Below, one piece after another: positions 46,981 through 56,337 of a DNA stretch of 64,000 nucleotides. Both the position numbers and the translations under genes were made by a program. The DNA comes from Eucalyptus grandis (Eukaryota > Streptophyta > Magnoliopsida > Myrtales > Myrtaceae): NCBI RefSeq assembly GCF_016545825.1, contig NC_052612.1, positions 6,882,001 to 6,946,000 of the forward strand, given 5' to 3'. How positions within the stretch are numbered: position 1 is the stretch's first letter; every line of letters begins with the position of its first letter. Under the pieces are notes generated by a model. The model ran no database searches and was not told the origin of the DNA. It saw only the letters and a program-made list of their open reading frames with translations.

Positions 46981-47121
46981 AAATCTCCGTCAAATGCTTT
47001 TTTCTCATCACTTTGAAGCTTCCGATCGCACCCCACTTTGTTGCACGTGAATCGGGAATGTTTTACGACGCCAAAGTCTTTGTTAAATCTCAAAAAGATT
47101 GAGTCAACGTGGAACAACAAC

Positions 47122-47700
47122 TCAATTGTAAGCATCGGGGTTTTGCAAGAGATGGGCTCCAATGGCTTTCAACATTCCCATGGCCTTCTATTTGCTAGCT
47201 TTGTTCTCGACCCCGTCCTTGGCGAAGTACTTGCTCGTGCTCGTGCTCGTGCTCTTGCACGTGCACCCTCTCTGTCTGGACTTGATCTCGTTCGAGATCT
47301 TCTCTAGCGCGTCGCCCTCGACGATGGTGTAAGCGTGCGCGAGCTTTCCTTGTCCAGCTTGTGGACTGGTGCTTCACCGAGTTGAACCGTCTAGCCGTGA
47401 CACACAGAAAACTGCAGTCAGCTCCCACGTTAGTCTTATCAAAGAATGTCAGGCCAATGTCTTGACATCACATGTTGATGCGACGTGACCAAAATGAATG
47501 AAATTAGAAGACGCGCAAGTACTCGCCTCCACCGAAAACGATGCGATGGTGACGGGACAGCCATCACCTTCAAGGGTGACAAAATCCAGACTGGCTTGTG
47601 GGAGGAGCTTGGGGATGAGATTTTTATCAAGATCAAAGGCCTTGAACATTCGTGCAGGTGGGATGGAATGCGTCTTCGCCTAAGATTTCCGAGTCCCAGG
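47122..47700 (-). pseudogene. PR-10/Bet v 1 family, copy f
   Basis: The exon 1 remnant (about 47700-47520) reads [40 protein letters not shown], with a stop before it and no ATG. The P-loop has Cys in place of a conserved Gly. In exon 2 (47400-47122) the frame shifts more than once: KSTSKYFAKDGVENKASK, a stop, then KAMGMLKAIGAHLLQNPDAY. A short reiteration of CGAGCACGAG (CT/GC-rich, 47225-47260) has expanded within it. Its nearest relative is PR10-g. Confidence 0.82.
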
Positions 47701-47827
47701 GCAAGATATGTGAGATTATGTTGAAATGCCCTTTAAATGATTCTCAATCTCCTCGTTTAGCAATCTAAATCAGCATCACAATGTTCTTAAATAATACAAC
47801 AAAAAAACAGGACAAAACGCATGGATC

Positions 47828-49480
47828 TCAAGCCCAAATTATACTTATTAGCATGCGAGAGATCTTTGAATGCAAACACCCTTGAGGGTGGGAATTCACT
47901 AAATTATAACTTAAATATTCTAACGGCACCAACGGCTTGGACAAGCAAGCTTGAGTGCATGCGGACAATTCTTGCGCAATGAAATGCATGGTAAGTCGCG
48001 AATCGAGACTCGTCCACGTACACGCTATTGCGACCATGACCATGAAGACCACTTCCTTGACCAGTTGGCTAGTCGGAGGAGGAAGATGTGGGTCGAGCAT
48101 ATCCTATAGTGGCACATTTGAGTCTTTCAATAATGTCGACATTTGTGTCATTTGTAGGGAAGAGAGAAGATTCCTGGATGCTTCCCCATCATTCTCTAGC
48201 ATTGGTACTTTTACTGTTGACTCTGTTTCATGAAAGAAGAATGAATCTATGTTTTTATCACAACCTCAAGTTGCCTACAAATTCCAAATTTTTGAGATAC
48301 TGTTAATACAAACCACTTTTCAAAATCTGTACTTGCTCTTCCTAAAAAGTCTTATTAGAAGTATTGGACGAATCCAAATTCAATATGTCAATTAAAGCTA
48401 TTTGATCAACCCGAGACCATAGGTACAGGGGGAATGTATTGATTAGATTTGATTACGTAGCTTACCAGAAACCATGTAGTCATAAGATCTAGCCACAGGG
48501 ATCCAATTCGATGAATCCAAATTCAAGAGCCTCACCGTCCCAAAAACCAAAAGCCGAGGCTCGAAGTCCGACTCGAGCAAGATGTTGTTCAACATCATGT
48601 CCTGATGGACAATAGGCAGTGAGCAATCGTGATGCAAGTAGGCGATCGCGGGAGCCACGCATTGAACAATCTTCACTCTCTTGACACAAGTCCGATTCAA
48701 CTGCTCCTCTTCTTCCATGCAAGACCTTTGCCAAAGTTCAGAAAAACATTGGATGATGTCCCTGCGGTTAACCACCACTTTTTTTTACCGTGACGATGTG
48801 GCCGCTGGCCTATTCGGCCTTGTAAACGCTTCTAAATCCGCGTTTTCCGATGCAATACTCTTCACTGAAGCCGTTGGTGGCCTTGGCAATATCGTTGAAT
48901 GCAAACTTCGTTCCCCTTTTCCATATGATTTCACGTACTTCATAAGATTTCTTATCTCTTCATCGAGATGCTTGTTTCACCGCCAAAGCACCGAAATCAG
49001 AGCAATAAGAGTCACGAGAAGTAGTAAGCAGCAAACGCAACAATCACATTAATCATAACCTTTCTCCGATGGTCAGTCGATTTACTGCTTGACCCGCATG
49101 GAGACATTCCGTCGCGTTTCCTCATAAGCCCGGATTTGCAATAAAAGCACTTCCTAGTTATTGTCGAAAGAGGCGACCACCAAGAACTGCGCCTGTCAGC
49201 TTGTTGTATAAGAAGCCCATGAAGCTTAAACTGCTCATGCTGGTGAGAGCAGCTGGGATCGTACCCGACAAATCGTTATGCGAAACATTGAGATTTTCCA
49301 ATTTAGTGAGCTTTGTTAAATTGGAAGGAATTGATCCTACTAGTGAATTGTGGCTCAGGTCTAGTGGTTCTGTAGCGTGAACGAGTTCCCCAGCTCTGGC
49401 GACATGACACCCAACATATTGTTGTTGCTCAAGTTCAAGCTCAGTAAATTCTCGCAATTTGCTAACTCTTTTGGTACAAT
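47828..49480 (-). pseudogene. LRR receptor-like kinase RLK2 (MIK-type)
   Basis: In coding order: LRRs (49457-49158: LDLSHNSLVGSIPSNLTKLT, LENLNVSHNDLSGTIPAAL); a membrane and juxtamembrane segment with stops (about 49050-48960); the kinase start (48960-48790, FNDIAKATNG..., GKRGFRSVYKAE then a stop); the kinase core (48778-48443); and, after an intron-like gap, the C-terminal exon (48100-47880: MLDPHLPPPTSQLVKEVVFM, QELSACTQACLS). In the core, the catalytic HRD is HQD and the DFG is VFG (LLVFGTVRLLN), so it would be catalytically dead even if expressed. The N-terminal LRRs and signal peptide are absent. Confidence 0.87.
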
Positions 49481-49898
49481 ATATAGAGAAGGGATGTACT
49501 TGCCGTATTGTGGTTTATGAAAGATTGTGTCACATTGATAACTTTAGATGTTAATCCAAATTCAAAATATCAGGCCAAAGTTTGGTATTTTATTGGCCAT
49601 TTGGCATTTCATTTATAACTCATGAATTCTCTCCTCGTAAAAAAAATTACTAAATTAGAGAATTTCATTCTACAAGCCTTGTATAGTTTATCAAATTACA
49701 CAAAACCACTGCACCAGATTCCTATCACACCTTTTATTCTCTTATTCTCGGCAATGACAAGAACAACAACACTCACCAGCCCAACATGCTTAGCTCCAAA
49801 CAGAGTGACTTAAACTCTTCTTGTCTCCTTTTCAGTATAGCATAACCACACATATTTAACACATTACGTAAACAATACAAGATAGCGAAGAGATCGGC

Positions 49899-50703
49899 TC
49901 AGTAGGCATCAGGGTTTTCCAAGAGATAAGCCTCGATGGCCTCGTACATCGCGGACGCCTTCTCTTTCCGGGTGTTGATCTCCTCCTCGGTGATGTCCAC
50001 CTCGCCAATGGTGAAGTAACTGTTCGTGCACTTCAACATCGAGCCTCCCAAAGGCAACGCGTTGATCTTCACCTCAAAGGTGATCTTCTCGAAGGTGGTG
50101 CCCAGCATTTCGCCATCGATGATTGAGTAGCAGTAGGTGAAGTTCTCCTTGTCCAGGGCCTCGACCTTGTGCTTTGCTGTCTTGTATGGATTGCCTATCA
50201 CTGTAACAAAAAGTCATATTCACATTTAGAACTCGCAGGTTTCAATATCACGAGCACCAATCTTCATGGTGTCCATCAGGCCATTTAGGAATTGACCCAA
50301 TTGTTCCGACCGCAATCCAATACAATTGACTTAGACATAGCCTGACTTTGCCTGATCAAAATTGAGTCACATATTCACTTGTGTAAAGTTAAACGGTTAG
50401 AAACATCTTAAGTAACCGAGTCATATTTTTATCTTTTTCCATATTCATTATAGTGTTCCATAAGGTTGAACCTGCCTTGATTCAGAGCAATCCTAAGTTC
50501 CTAATACGGATGGACTAACCTTCAGCAAAAGTAATCAACTTGATGGTCCCGGGACCTCCATCGCCCTCGAGGACTTCAACGCTCTTGACGGCTTGCGGGA
50601 GGACGATGGGGAGGAGGTTACCGGCATCGAGGACAACAGCCTTGAACATCCTGGCCAGGGGAATGACGGACGGGACATCAAAGTGAAAAGTGATGACACC
50701 CAT
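49899..50703 (-). CDS. PR-10/Bet v 1 family protein, copy e, intact two-exon gene (exons 50520-50703 and 49899-50194)
   Basis: This is the only intact PR-10 gene of the cluster. Exon 1 is 184 nt and starts [20 protein letters not shown]. It contains the P-loop [10 protein letters not shown] and ends ITFAEG at a phase-1 GT donor (GAAG/GTTAGT). Exon 2 is 296 nt from the acceptor GATAG, reading [59 protein letters not shown] and the long C-terminal helix [20 protein letters not shown], ending LLENPDAY and TGA. The total is 159 residues, the standard family length, and the intron is in the standard position. Family members bind hydrophobic ligands such as flavonoids and cytokinins in the cytosol and respond to stress; the ligand here is unknown. 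A TATATA box lies about 130 bases upstream. The nearest copy is d (pseudogene). Confidence 0.9.
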
Positions 50704-50826
50704 GACCGGATCCTAACGGAGTTGCTGAAACTGAGAAGGGGGTGATGATCTGGAAAGACTTGAGTAGTAGTGACGAAGTTGGTCTCTGCGACTTGGGAGT
50801 GAAGAGAAGAGGCTGAATTGAAGTTG

Positions 50827-50836
50827 ACATATATAG
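50827..50836 (-). promoter_or_regulatory. TATA box of PR10-e
   Basis: The plus-strand sequence ACATATATAG reads CTATATATGT on the coding strand, about 130 bases before the ATG. It is followed on the plus strand by an AG-rich run (CT-rich leader on the coding strand) and preceded by a GTTGAC (W-box-like TGAC core). The same arrangement is conserved at copy d (about 45690-45710). Confidence 0.55.
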
Positions 50837-50929
50837 AGAGAGAGGGAGACTGAGTGTGAAGGGTTCTGATCACTGCATATTTTCTTCTTACTAAGATGCA
50901 TTATATTTTGCAGAAAATAGATAATTTAG

Positions 50930-52480
50930 AAAATGTTTTCCTAAAAATAATCACTAAATTTAGATAGTGTTCCGAGCATAAGTTATTTGGTGAGTGTGCT
51001 GCATGTTCTAAATTGATCTAAATTGCTAAATTTAATGGGCTCACTAGAATTAAAAGTCTAGATTCCCTTAATATAAATACGACACTACCTCATTTTCAAG
51101 TCTTCGTCAAAATTGTATTGTATATAAATATGACCCTAGCTCATCTCCGAGTCTTTATCAAACGTGTGTTGTATGTCCTAAATTGATCTAAATTGCTAAA
51201 TCTAACAGGTTCACATGGGATCCATGTGGAACTCACTCGAATTAAAAGTCTAGATTCTCCTTGATATAAATACGATGCTATGTCATTTCTAAGTTTTCGT
51301 CAAAATTGTGTTGTATATAAATATGACCCTAGCTCATTTCTGAGTCTTTATCAAACGTGTGTTGTATATCCTATATTGATCTAAATCCCTAAATCTAACA
51401 GGTTTACGTGGGATCCATGTGGAACTCACTCGAATTAAAAGTCAAGATTCTCCTTGATATAAATACGATGCTATGTCATTTTGAAGTTTTCGTCAAAATT
51501 GTGTTGTATACACTAAGTTAATCTAAATCGCTAAATTTGACGGGTTCATGTGGGATCCATAGGAAACTCACTAAATTAAAAGTTCAAGTCAACTTAATAT
51601 AAATACAGTTTTCTTTCATCATAATTACGCCGTATGTACTAAATTAACCCAAATTGCTAAATCTAACAGGTTCACATGGGATCCATGTGGAACTCACTCA
51701 AATTAAAAGTCAAGATTCTCCTTGATATAAATACGATGCTATGTCATTTCTAAGTTTTCGTCAAAATTGTGTTGTATATAAATATGACCCTAGCTCATCT
51801 CCGAGTCTTTATCAAACGTGTGTTGTATGTCCTAAATTGATCTAAATCGCTAAATCTAACAGGTTCACATGGGATCCATGTGGAACTCACTCAAATTAAA
51901 AGTCTAGATTCTCCTTGATATATATACGATGCTATGTCATTTCTAAGTTTTCATCAAAATTGTGTTGTATATACTAAGTTAATCTAAATCGCTAAATTTG
52001 ATGGGTTCATGTGGGATCCATAGGAAACTTACTAAAATTAAAAGTTCAAATCAGCTTAATATAAATCTAGTGCTCTTTCATCAAAATTACGTCGTATAAA
52101 CTAAATTAACCCAAATCGCTAAATCTGATGGGTTCATGTGGGACCTATATAAAACTCGCTGGAATTAAAAGTCTAGATTCTACTAAATAAAAATGAGGCC
52201 CTAACTCATTTCCGAGTCTTTGTCAAAAGTGTGTTGTATGTCCTAAATTGATCTAAATTGCCAAATCTGATGAGTTCACATAGGATCCATATTGAAATCA
52301 CTAGAATTAAAAGTCCAAATTCCACTTAATATAAATATGACGCTAGCTCATTTCTGTTTCTTCATCAAAATTGTGGTATATGTACTAAGTTAATCTAAAT
52401 CGCTATATTTGATAGGTTCATGTGGAACCCATATGAACCTCACTAAAATAAAACGCCCAAAATCGATTAAACGTATATAC
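50930..52480. repeat. Degenerate tandem-repeat array, unit about 130-195 bp (module 3)
   Basis: Same repeat as 45840-46980, but longer and partly with a higher-order unit of about 190-200 bp: the words GTGTGTTGTATGTCCTAAATTGATCTAAAT, CAGGTTCACATGGGATCCATG and GATTCTCCTTGATATAAATACGATGC recur as a block near 51160, 51350 and 51820. It lies between PR10-e and PR10-g. Confidence 0.85.
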
Positions 52481-52961
52481 TACTTTAACTCATTTCTAGG
52501 TCTCCATCAAGCGCCTTTTTCTCATCTCTTTGAAGCTTCCGATCGCGTGCCATTCCGTCACATGTGAATCGCGAATGATTTTCCACGCCAGAGTCTTTGT
52601 TAAATCTCAAGACTTAAAAATACGAATGTGAAGTAACAATTGCGTGTCAAATGCAGAAAATTCATATGTGAAAAAGTTGACCGTCCCTTCTTGAGTCAAC
52701 TGTTCTCTTCCTCGATATGCTTTTCTGATATGGCCTCAAAGACAGATGGGCAAAGCGGCGCATTCATATCTATAATCTCGCGGCAGTTTCAACTCTGTTA
52801 AAAGAATGCCGAGGTCTTTACAAGATGTTTGACAAGCGTCTTTGATGACAGCATGCAGCATATCTACCGCTTCAAAACATAGTTACGGTTCAGTCTCGAT
52901 TGTTATTTTTCTTCAAATTATGGTGGGAGATAGAAAGATCCAGCCAACATGTAACAACAAC

Positions 52962-54490
52962 TCACTCGTAAGCATCAGCGTTTTTGCAAGAGATGGGCTT
53001 CTATGGCTTTCAACATTCCCATGGCCTTCTCTTTGCTGGCCTTGTTCTCGACCCGGTCCATGGCGAAGTACTTGCTCATGCTCTTGGCCATACACCCTCT
53101 CTGTCTAGAAAAGCATAGAACTTGATCTCGTTCGGGATCTTCTCTGCGCGTTGCCCTGGACGATGGCGTACGCATGCGCGAGCTTTCCTTGTCCAGCTTC
53201 TCGACTGGTGCTCCACCGAGTTGAACTGTCTAGCTACGAGACACAGACAACTGCAGTCAGCTCCCACGTTAGCCTTAACAAAGAATGTCGGCAAATGTCC
53301 TCTTTGACATCACGTGTTAATGCGACGCAATCAAAATAAATGAAAATAGAAGACAGCGCAAGCACTGGCCTTCGCCAAAGATGGCGCCGGTGTTAGGGAA
53401 ATCCCTTATGATGTTTTGAAGATGACAAAATAAATCAAAGGCTACTAACATGTTTGATGGTTGAGTAATAGACCATGCAGATGATAGAACATGTAAAGGA
53501 TTTTATCAAAGTCAGAAGACGGCCAGAAGACTGAACGTAACATATGTCCAGAGTATATTTTGAAGATTTCCAGACTTCTGTGTCAAAGTCTGAAGACTGT
53601 GTCAAAGTCTGAAGACTGTCAGACTCAAGACTCATATTGTAAAGTCTACAGACCCAGATTGTAAAGTCTCAAGACTCATATCGTAAAGTCTAAAGACTCA
53701 GACTTTACATCCAGATTACGATGAATCGTAACTCAAGCCCAATCATATAACGGCTAGTGATCTGGTTTGGATTCCACATCAAGATTGATTTGATTGAAGA
53801 CAAGAACTTTATATACGAAGAAGCTTTACTTATGGAAACCAAGATTTCGTTTGTATGGGCGATCGGAATCCATTTGGGATTCTACCTTTGTCACTCAACG
53901 GCTACTAAATCTTCTAGATACAGAGCTGTCCAATGGGTATATTGGAAGACGATTCTCCGGGATATTGTCCAACGGGTAGTTTGGAAATGGAGGAGTATTT
54001 AAGGAGATGAAGGACCGATGAGCAAGTAAGAGACGGAGCGTAGAATTTATAATTCCAAAGTCTAAGCGACTTTAGATCATATACTTGTCTCTTGAGAGCT
54101 TAAATGTTTGTAATCGTGAGAGAAATACCAAGAAAGTGACTTAGTGAGATAGTGTGATCTACTAAGTGTATGCACTCGAAGTTGTAATCTCTTGTTGATT
54201 GCATATTGGAATCCAGCCAAGAAGGCTGTTATCGTGGGAGAGTGGATGTAGGCTTGGATTAAGCCGAACCACTATAAATCTTGTGTTCTTATTTTCTTCC
54301 TTAACTCCTTTATTTTGTTCATACTAGCACTCTCAGCCGGGACCCCCATCACCTTCAGGGATGACAAAATCCTTAAAGGCTTGTGGGAGGAGCTTGGGGA
54401 TGAGATCGTCGTCAAGAACAAACGCCTTGAACGTTCTTGCAGGTGAGATGGAATCGTCTTCACCTAAGAGTTCCAAGTCCCACGGCAAGA
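52962..54490 (-). pseudogene. PR-10/Bet v 1 family, copy g, exon 1 split by a solo LTR
   Basis: Exon 1 starts near 54485 with [20 protein letters not shown] and reaches the P-loop EGDGGPG at 54336. A solo LTR (53391-54335) follows, and the exon resumes at 53390 with AIFGEG. The start codon region is frameshifted. The donor after GEG reads GC instead of GT. Exon 2 (about 53230-52962) contains SMSKYFAMDRVENKASKEKA and MGMLKAIEAHLLQK, then a one-base insertion in an A run shifts the final NADAYE-type ending. Its nearest relatives are copies f and b. Confidence 0.85.
53391..54335 (+). mobile_element. Solo LTR (945 bp) of a SIRE-like Copia, inserted in PR10-g exon 1
   Basis: It starts TGTTAGGGAAATCCC and ends ATACTAGCACTCTCA, with a perfect target-site duplication GCCGG (53386-53390 and 54336-54340). 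It shares start, end and internal phrases (AAGTCTGAAGACT-type repeats, GGAAACCAAGAT, TTGTATGGGCGA, CCGAACCACTATAAATC) with the LTR at 62626-63562, so it belongs to the same family as the element at the right edge of the window. Confidence 0.9.
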
Positions 54491-54639
54491 GATCTGGGAG
54501 ATTATGTTGAAAATGCCCTCTAAATGATTCTCAATCGCCTCGTTTAGTAATCTAACTCAACATCACATTGGTCTAAATCATATAATAAAGAAAGAGGACA
54601 AAAGGCATGGATCTCAAGCCCAAATGATACTTGTTAGCA

Positions 54640-55412
54640 TGCGAGAGATCTTTGAATGTAGACAACCTTGAGGGAGTCACTAAATTATTGTTAAAATATT
54701 CTAATAGAACCCAATGGCTTAGACAAACAAGCTTGAGTGCGTGCGGATAATTCCTGCTTGATGAAATGCATGGTAGGTCGCGAATCGAGACTCGTCCCCA
54801 TGCACATCCACTTCCTCGGCTAGTTGACCGGTCGGAGGAGGAAGCCGTGGGTCGAGCACGTCCTTCAGTAGCACATTTGAGTCTTTCAATAATGTCGACA
54901 TTTGTGTCATTTGTAGGGAAGAAAGAACATTCAATGGATGCTCCCCATCATTCTCTAGTGTTGCTGACTCTGTTTCTTGAAAGAACAACTAGTCAGGATT
55001 TTGCTCACATCGTCAAGTTGTCCACAAATTCCAAATTTCTGTTGTACTTTTACAACAAACCACTTTTCATAATCTATACTTACTCTTCCTAAAAGTATTG
55101 TTAGAATTATTGAATGAATCCAAATTCGATTTGTCCATTAACCACAGAGTTACTACTAATTTTATTTTTCAAGAAGAAGAATGAATCAAAATCATGATCA
55201 TAATGTCAAGTTGTACCCAAATTCCAAATTTGAAACCGACTCTCTAAAACAAATCACTTCTCAAAACCTATATTTGCAAGAATCCTAAAAGTCCCGTTAG
55301 AATTATTTGAATGCAAATTATCAATCCGAGACCATTTGTACCCGCGAAATTTTCTATTAGATTCAATCATCTAACTTACCAGGAGCCATGTAGCCATAAG
55401 ATCCAGCCACAA
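54640..55412 (-). pseudogene. LRR receptor-like kinase RLK3, 3' fragment
   Basis: There are two pieces. The end of the central kinase exon (55412-55375) reads GSYGYMAPG-like sequence before a GT splice donor. The C-terminal exon (about 54990-54725) contains DVLDPRLPPPTGQLAEEV, then a frameshift into the FATYHAFHQ region. The intron between them aligns with that of RLK2. Everything upstream of 55412 (rest of the kinase, LRRs) has been replaced by a degenerate LTR. Confidence 0.8.
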
Positions 55413-56337
55413 ATAAGGCTGGAAACTCGCATGAACCGGAAAGCAGCAACCTAGTCCGGCGAGCCTGAAATAGGGCATGGGCACAAAAAAGCGCGGTCGG
55501 CCGAGAGTCCCTACCCAGCTCGCGGCGTTGGACGGCGGACGAGCTCGATAGATCGGGCTACGTCTGTCCGCCTCGCTCGTCTCCTAGCCGGGATCCTCGG
55601 GAAGCCGACCCCAAATGGGGAAAAACCAAGACGGCCCGAACAGGGACCTACCATGGCCTCGAAGTGGACAAGGAGCGGCGGCGGATCATCAGTTTTGGTT
55701 CGGAAGTGGAGGTCAACAGCGGCTCTCTCAGTCGCGTTCTCTCTCTCTCAACTCACGGTCTCTCTTTCACGGCCCTCTCTCCTCCGGATCCGAATCCCTC
55801 TCGCGTCGTACTTGACCCCCTTCGATTTCTCCCTCCTCCCCAACCTCCGGCCTTCTATTTATAGGCTAAGAAGGCCGGTCGGCGGAGGTGCTTCGGCCGC
55901 CGGTCCTTCATGCGCCGACCGGCCCCCCTTCGATGAACCAGCATCACATCACCCGTCGCCTCCACCGCCGCCTGCTCTGCTTTGCGCCTACTCTACTCCT
56001 TCTGCTACGGCCGCCCTCGCTGGCCTGACGAAGAAGCGGGGAATGAGGAAGGAGGGGCCGGGCCAGGGTGAGAAGCACAAGCAGAGTGGGCCCTAGGCCC
56101 ACTCTTGGGGAAGAAAGGTGAAAAGAGGGGGACTAAGGCGAAGGCCTAGCCGCCGTGGGCCCTTTTTTTTTTTATAAATACTATTAAATAGGGTTAAATA
56201 AGAGAAAATAAAACTTAAAATGCAAATAATATTAATGCTTATATGATGTGAAAATCGTTTTTATTAGGGTTAAATTGATTCCAAATTTTTTTATATAATT
56301 TTAATTATAGATGTTTAGTCAAAATTTAAGTATCAAT
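55413..56337 (-). mobile_element. Truncated, degenerate LTR related to the 26922-29417 solo LTR
   Basis: The same architecture as 28500-29417: a GC-rich stretch, a CT-rich run (55740-55800), GC-rich sequence, and then an abrupt AT-rich end. The terminus GTCAAAATTTAAGTATCAATA matches GGCAAAATTTAGGTGTCAACA of the other LTR. The other half (TGTCGCAACC side) is missing. A TATAAATAG box lies on the minus strand at about 55856-55863. Long plus-strand frames here (for example 55653-56096) are composition artefacts. Confidence 0.55.

Noticed and set aside
47195..47428. Frame with reiterated EHEHEHE residues as a metal-binding protein
   Set aside because: Out-of-frame translation of an expanded CGAGCACGAG run in the PR10-f pseudogene.
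55653..56096. 147-codon plus-strand frame as a gene
   Set aside because: Same kind of LTR-derived GC-rich sequence as 28819-29332; translation is Ser/Pro/Arg-rich low complexity.
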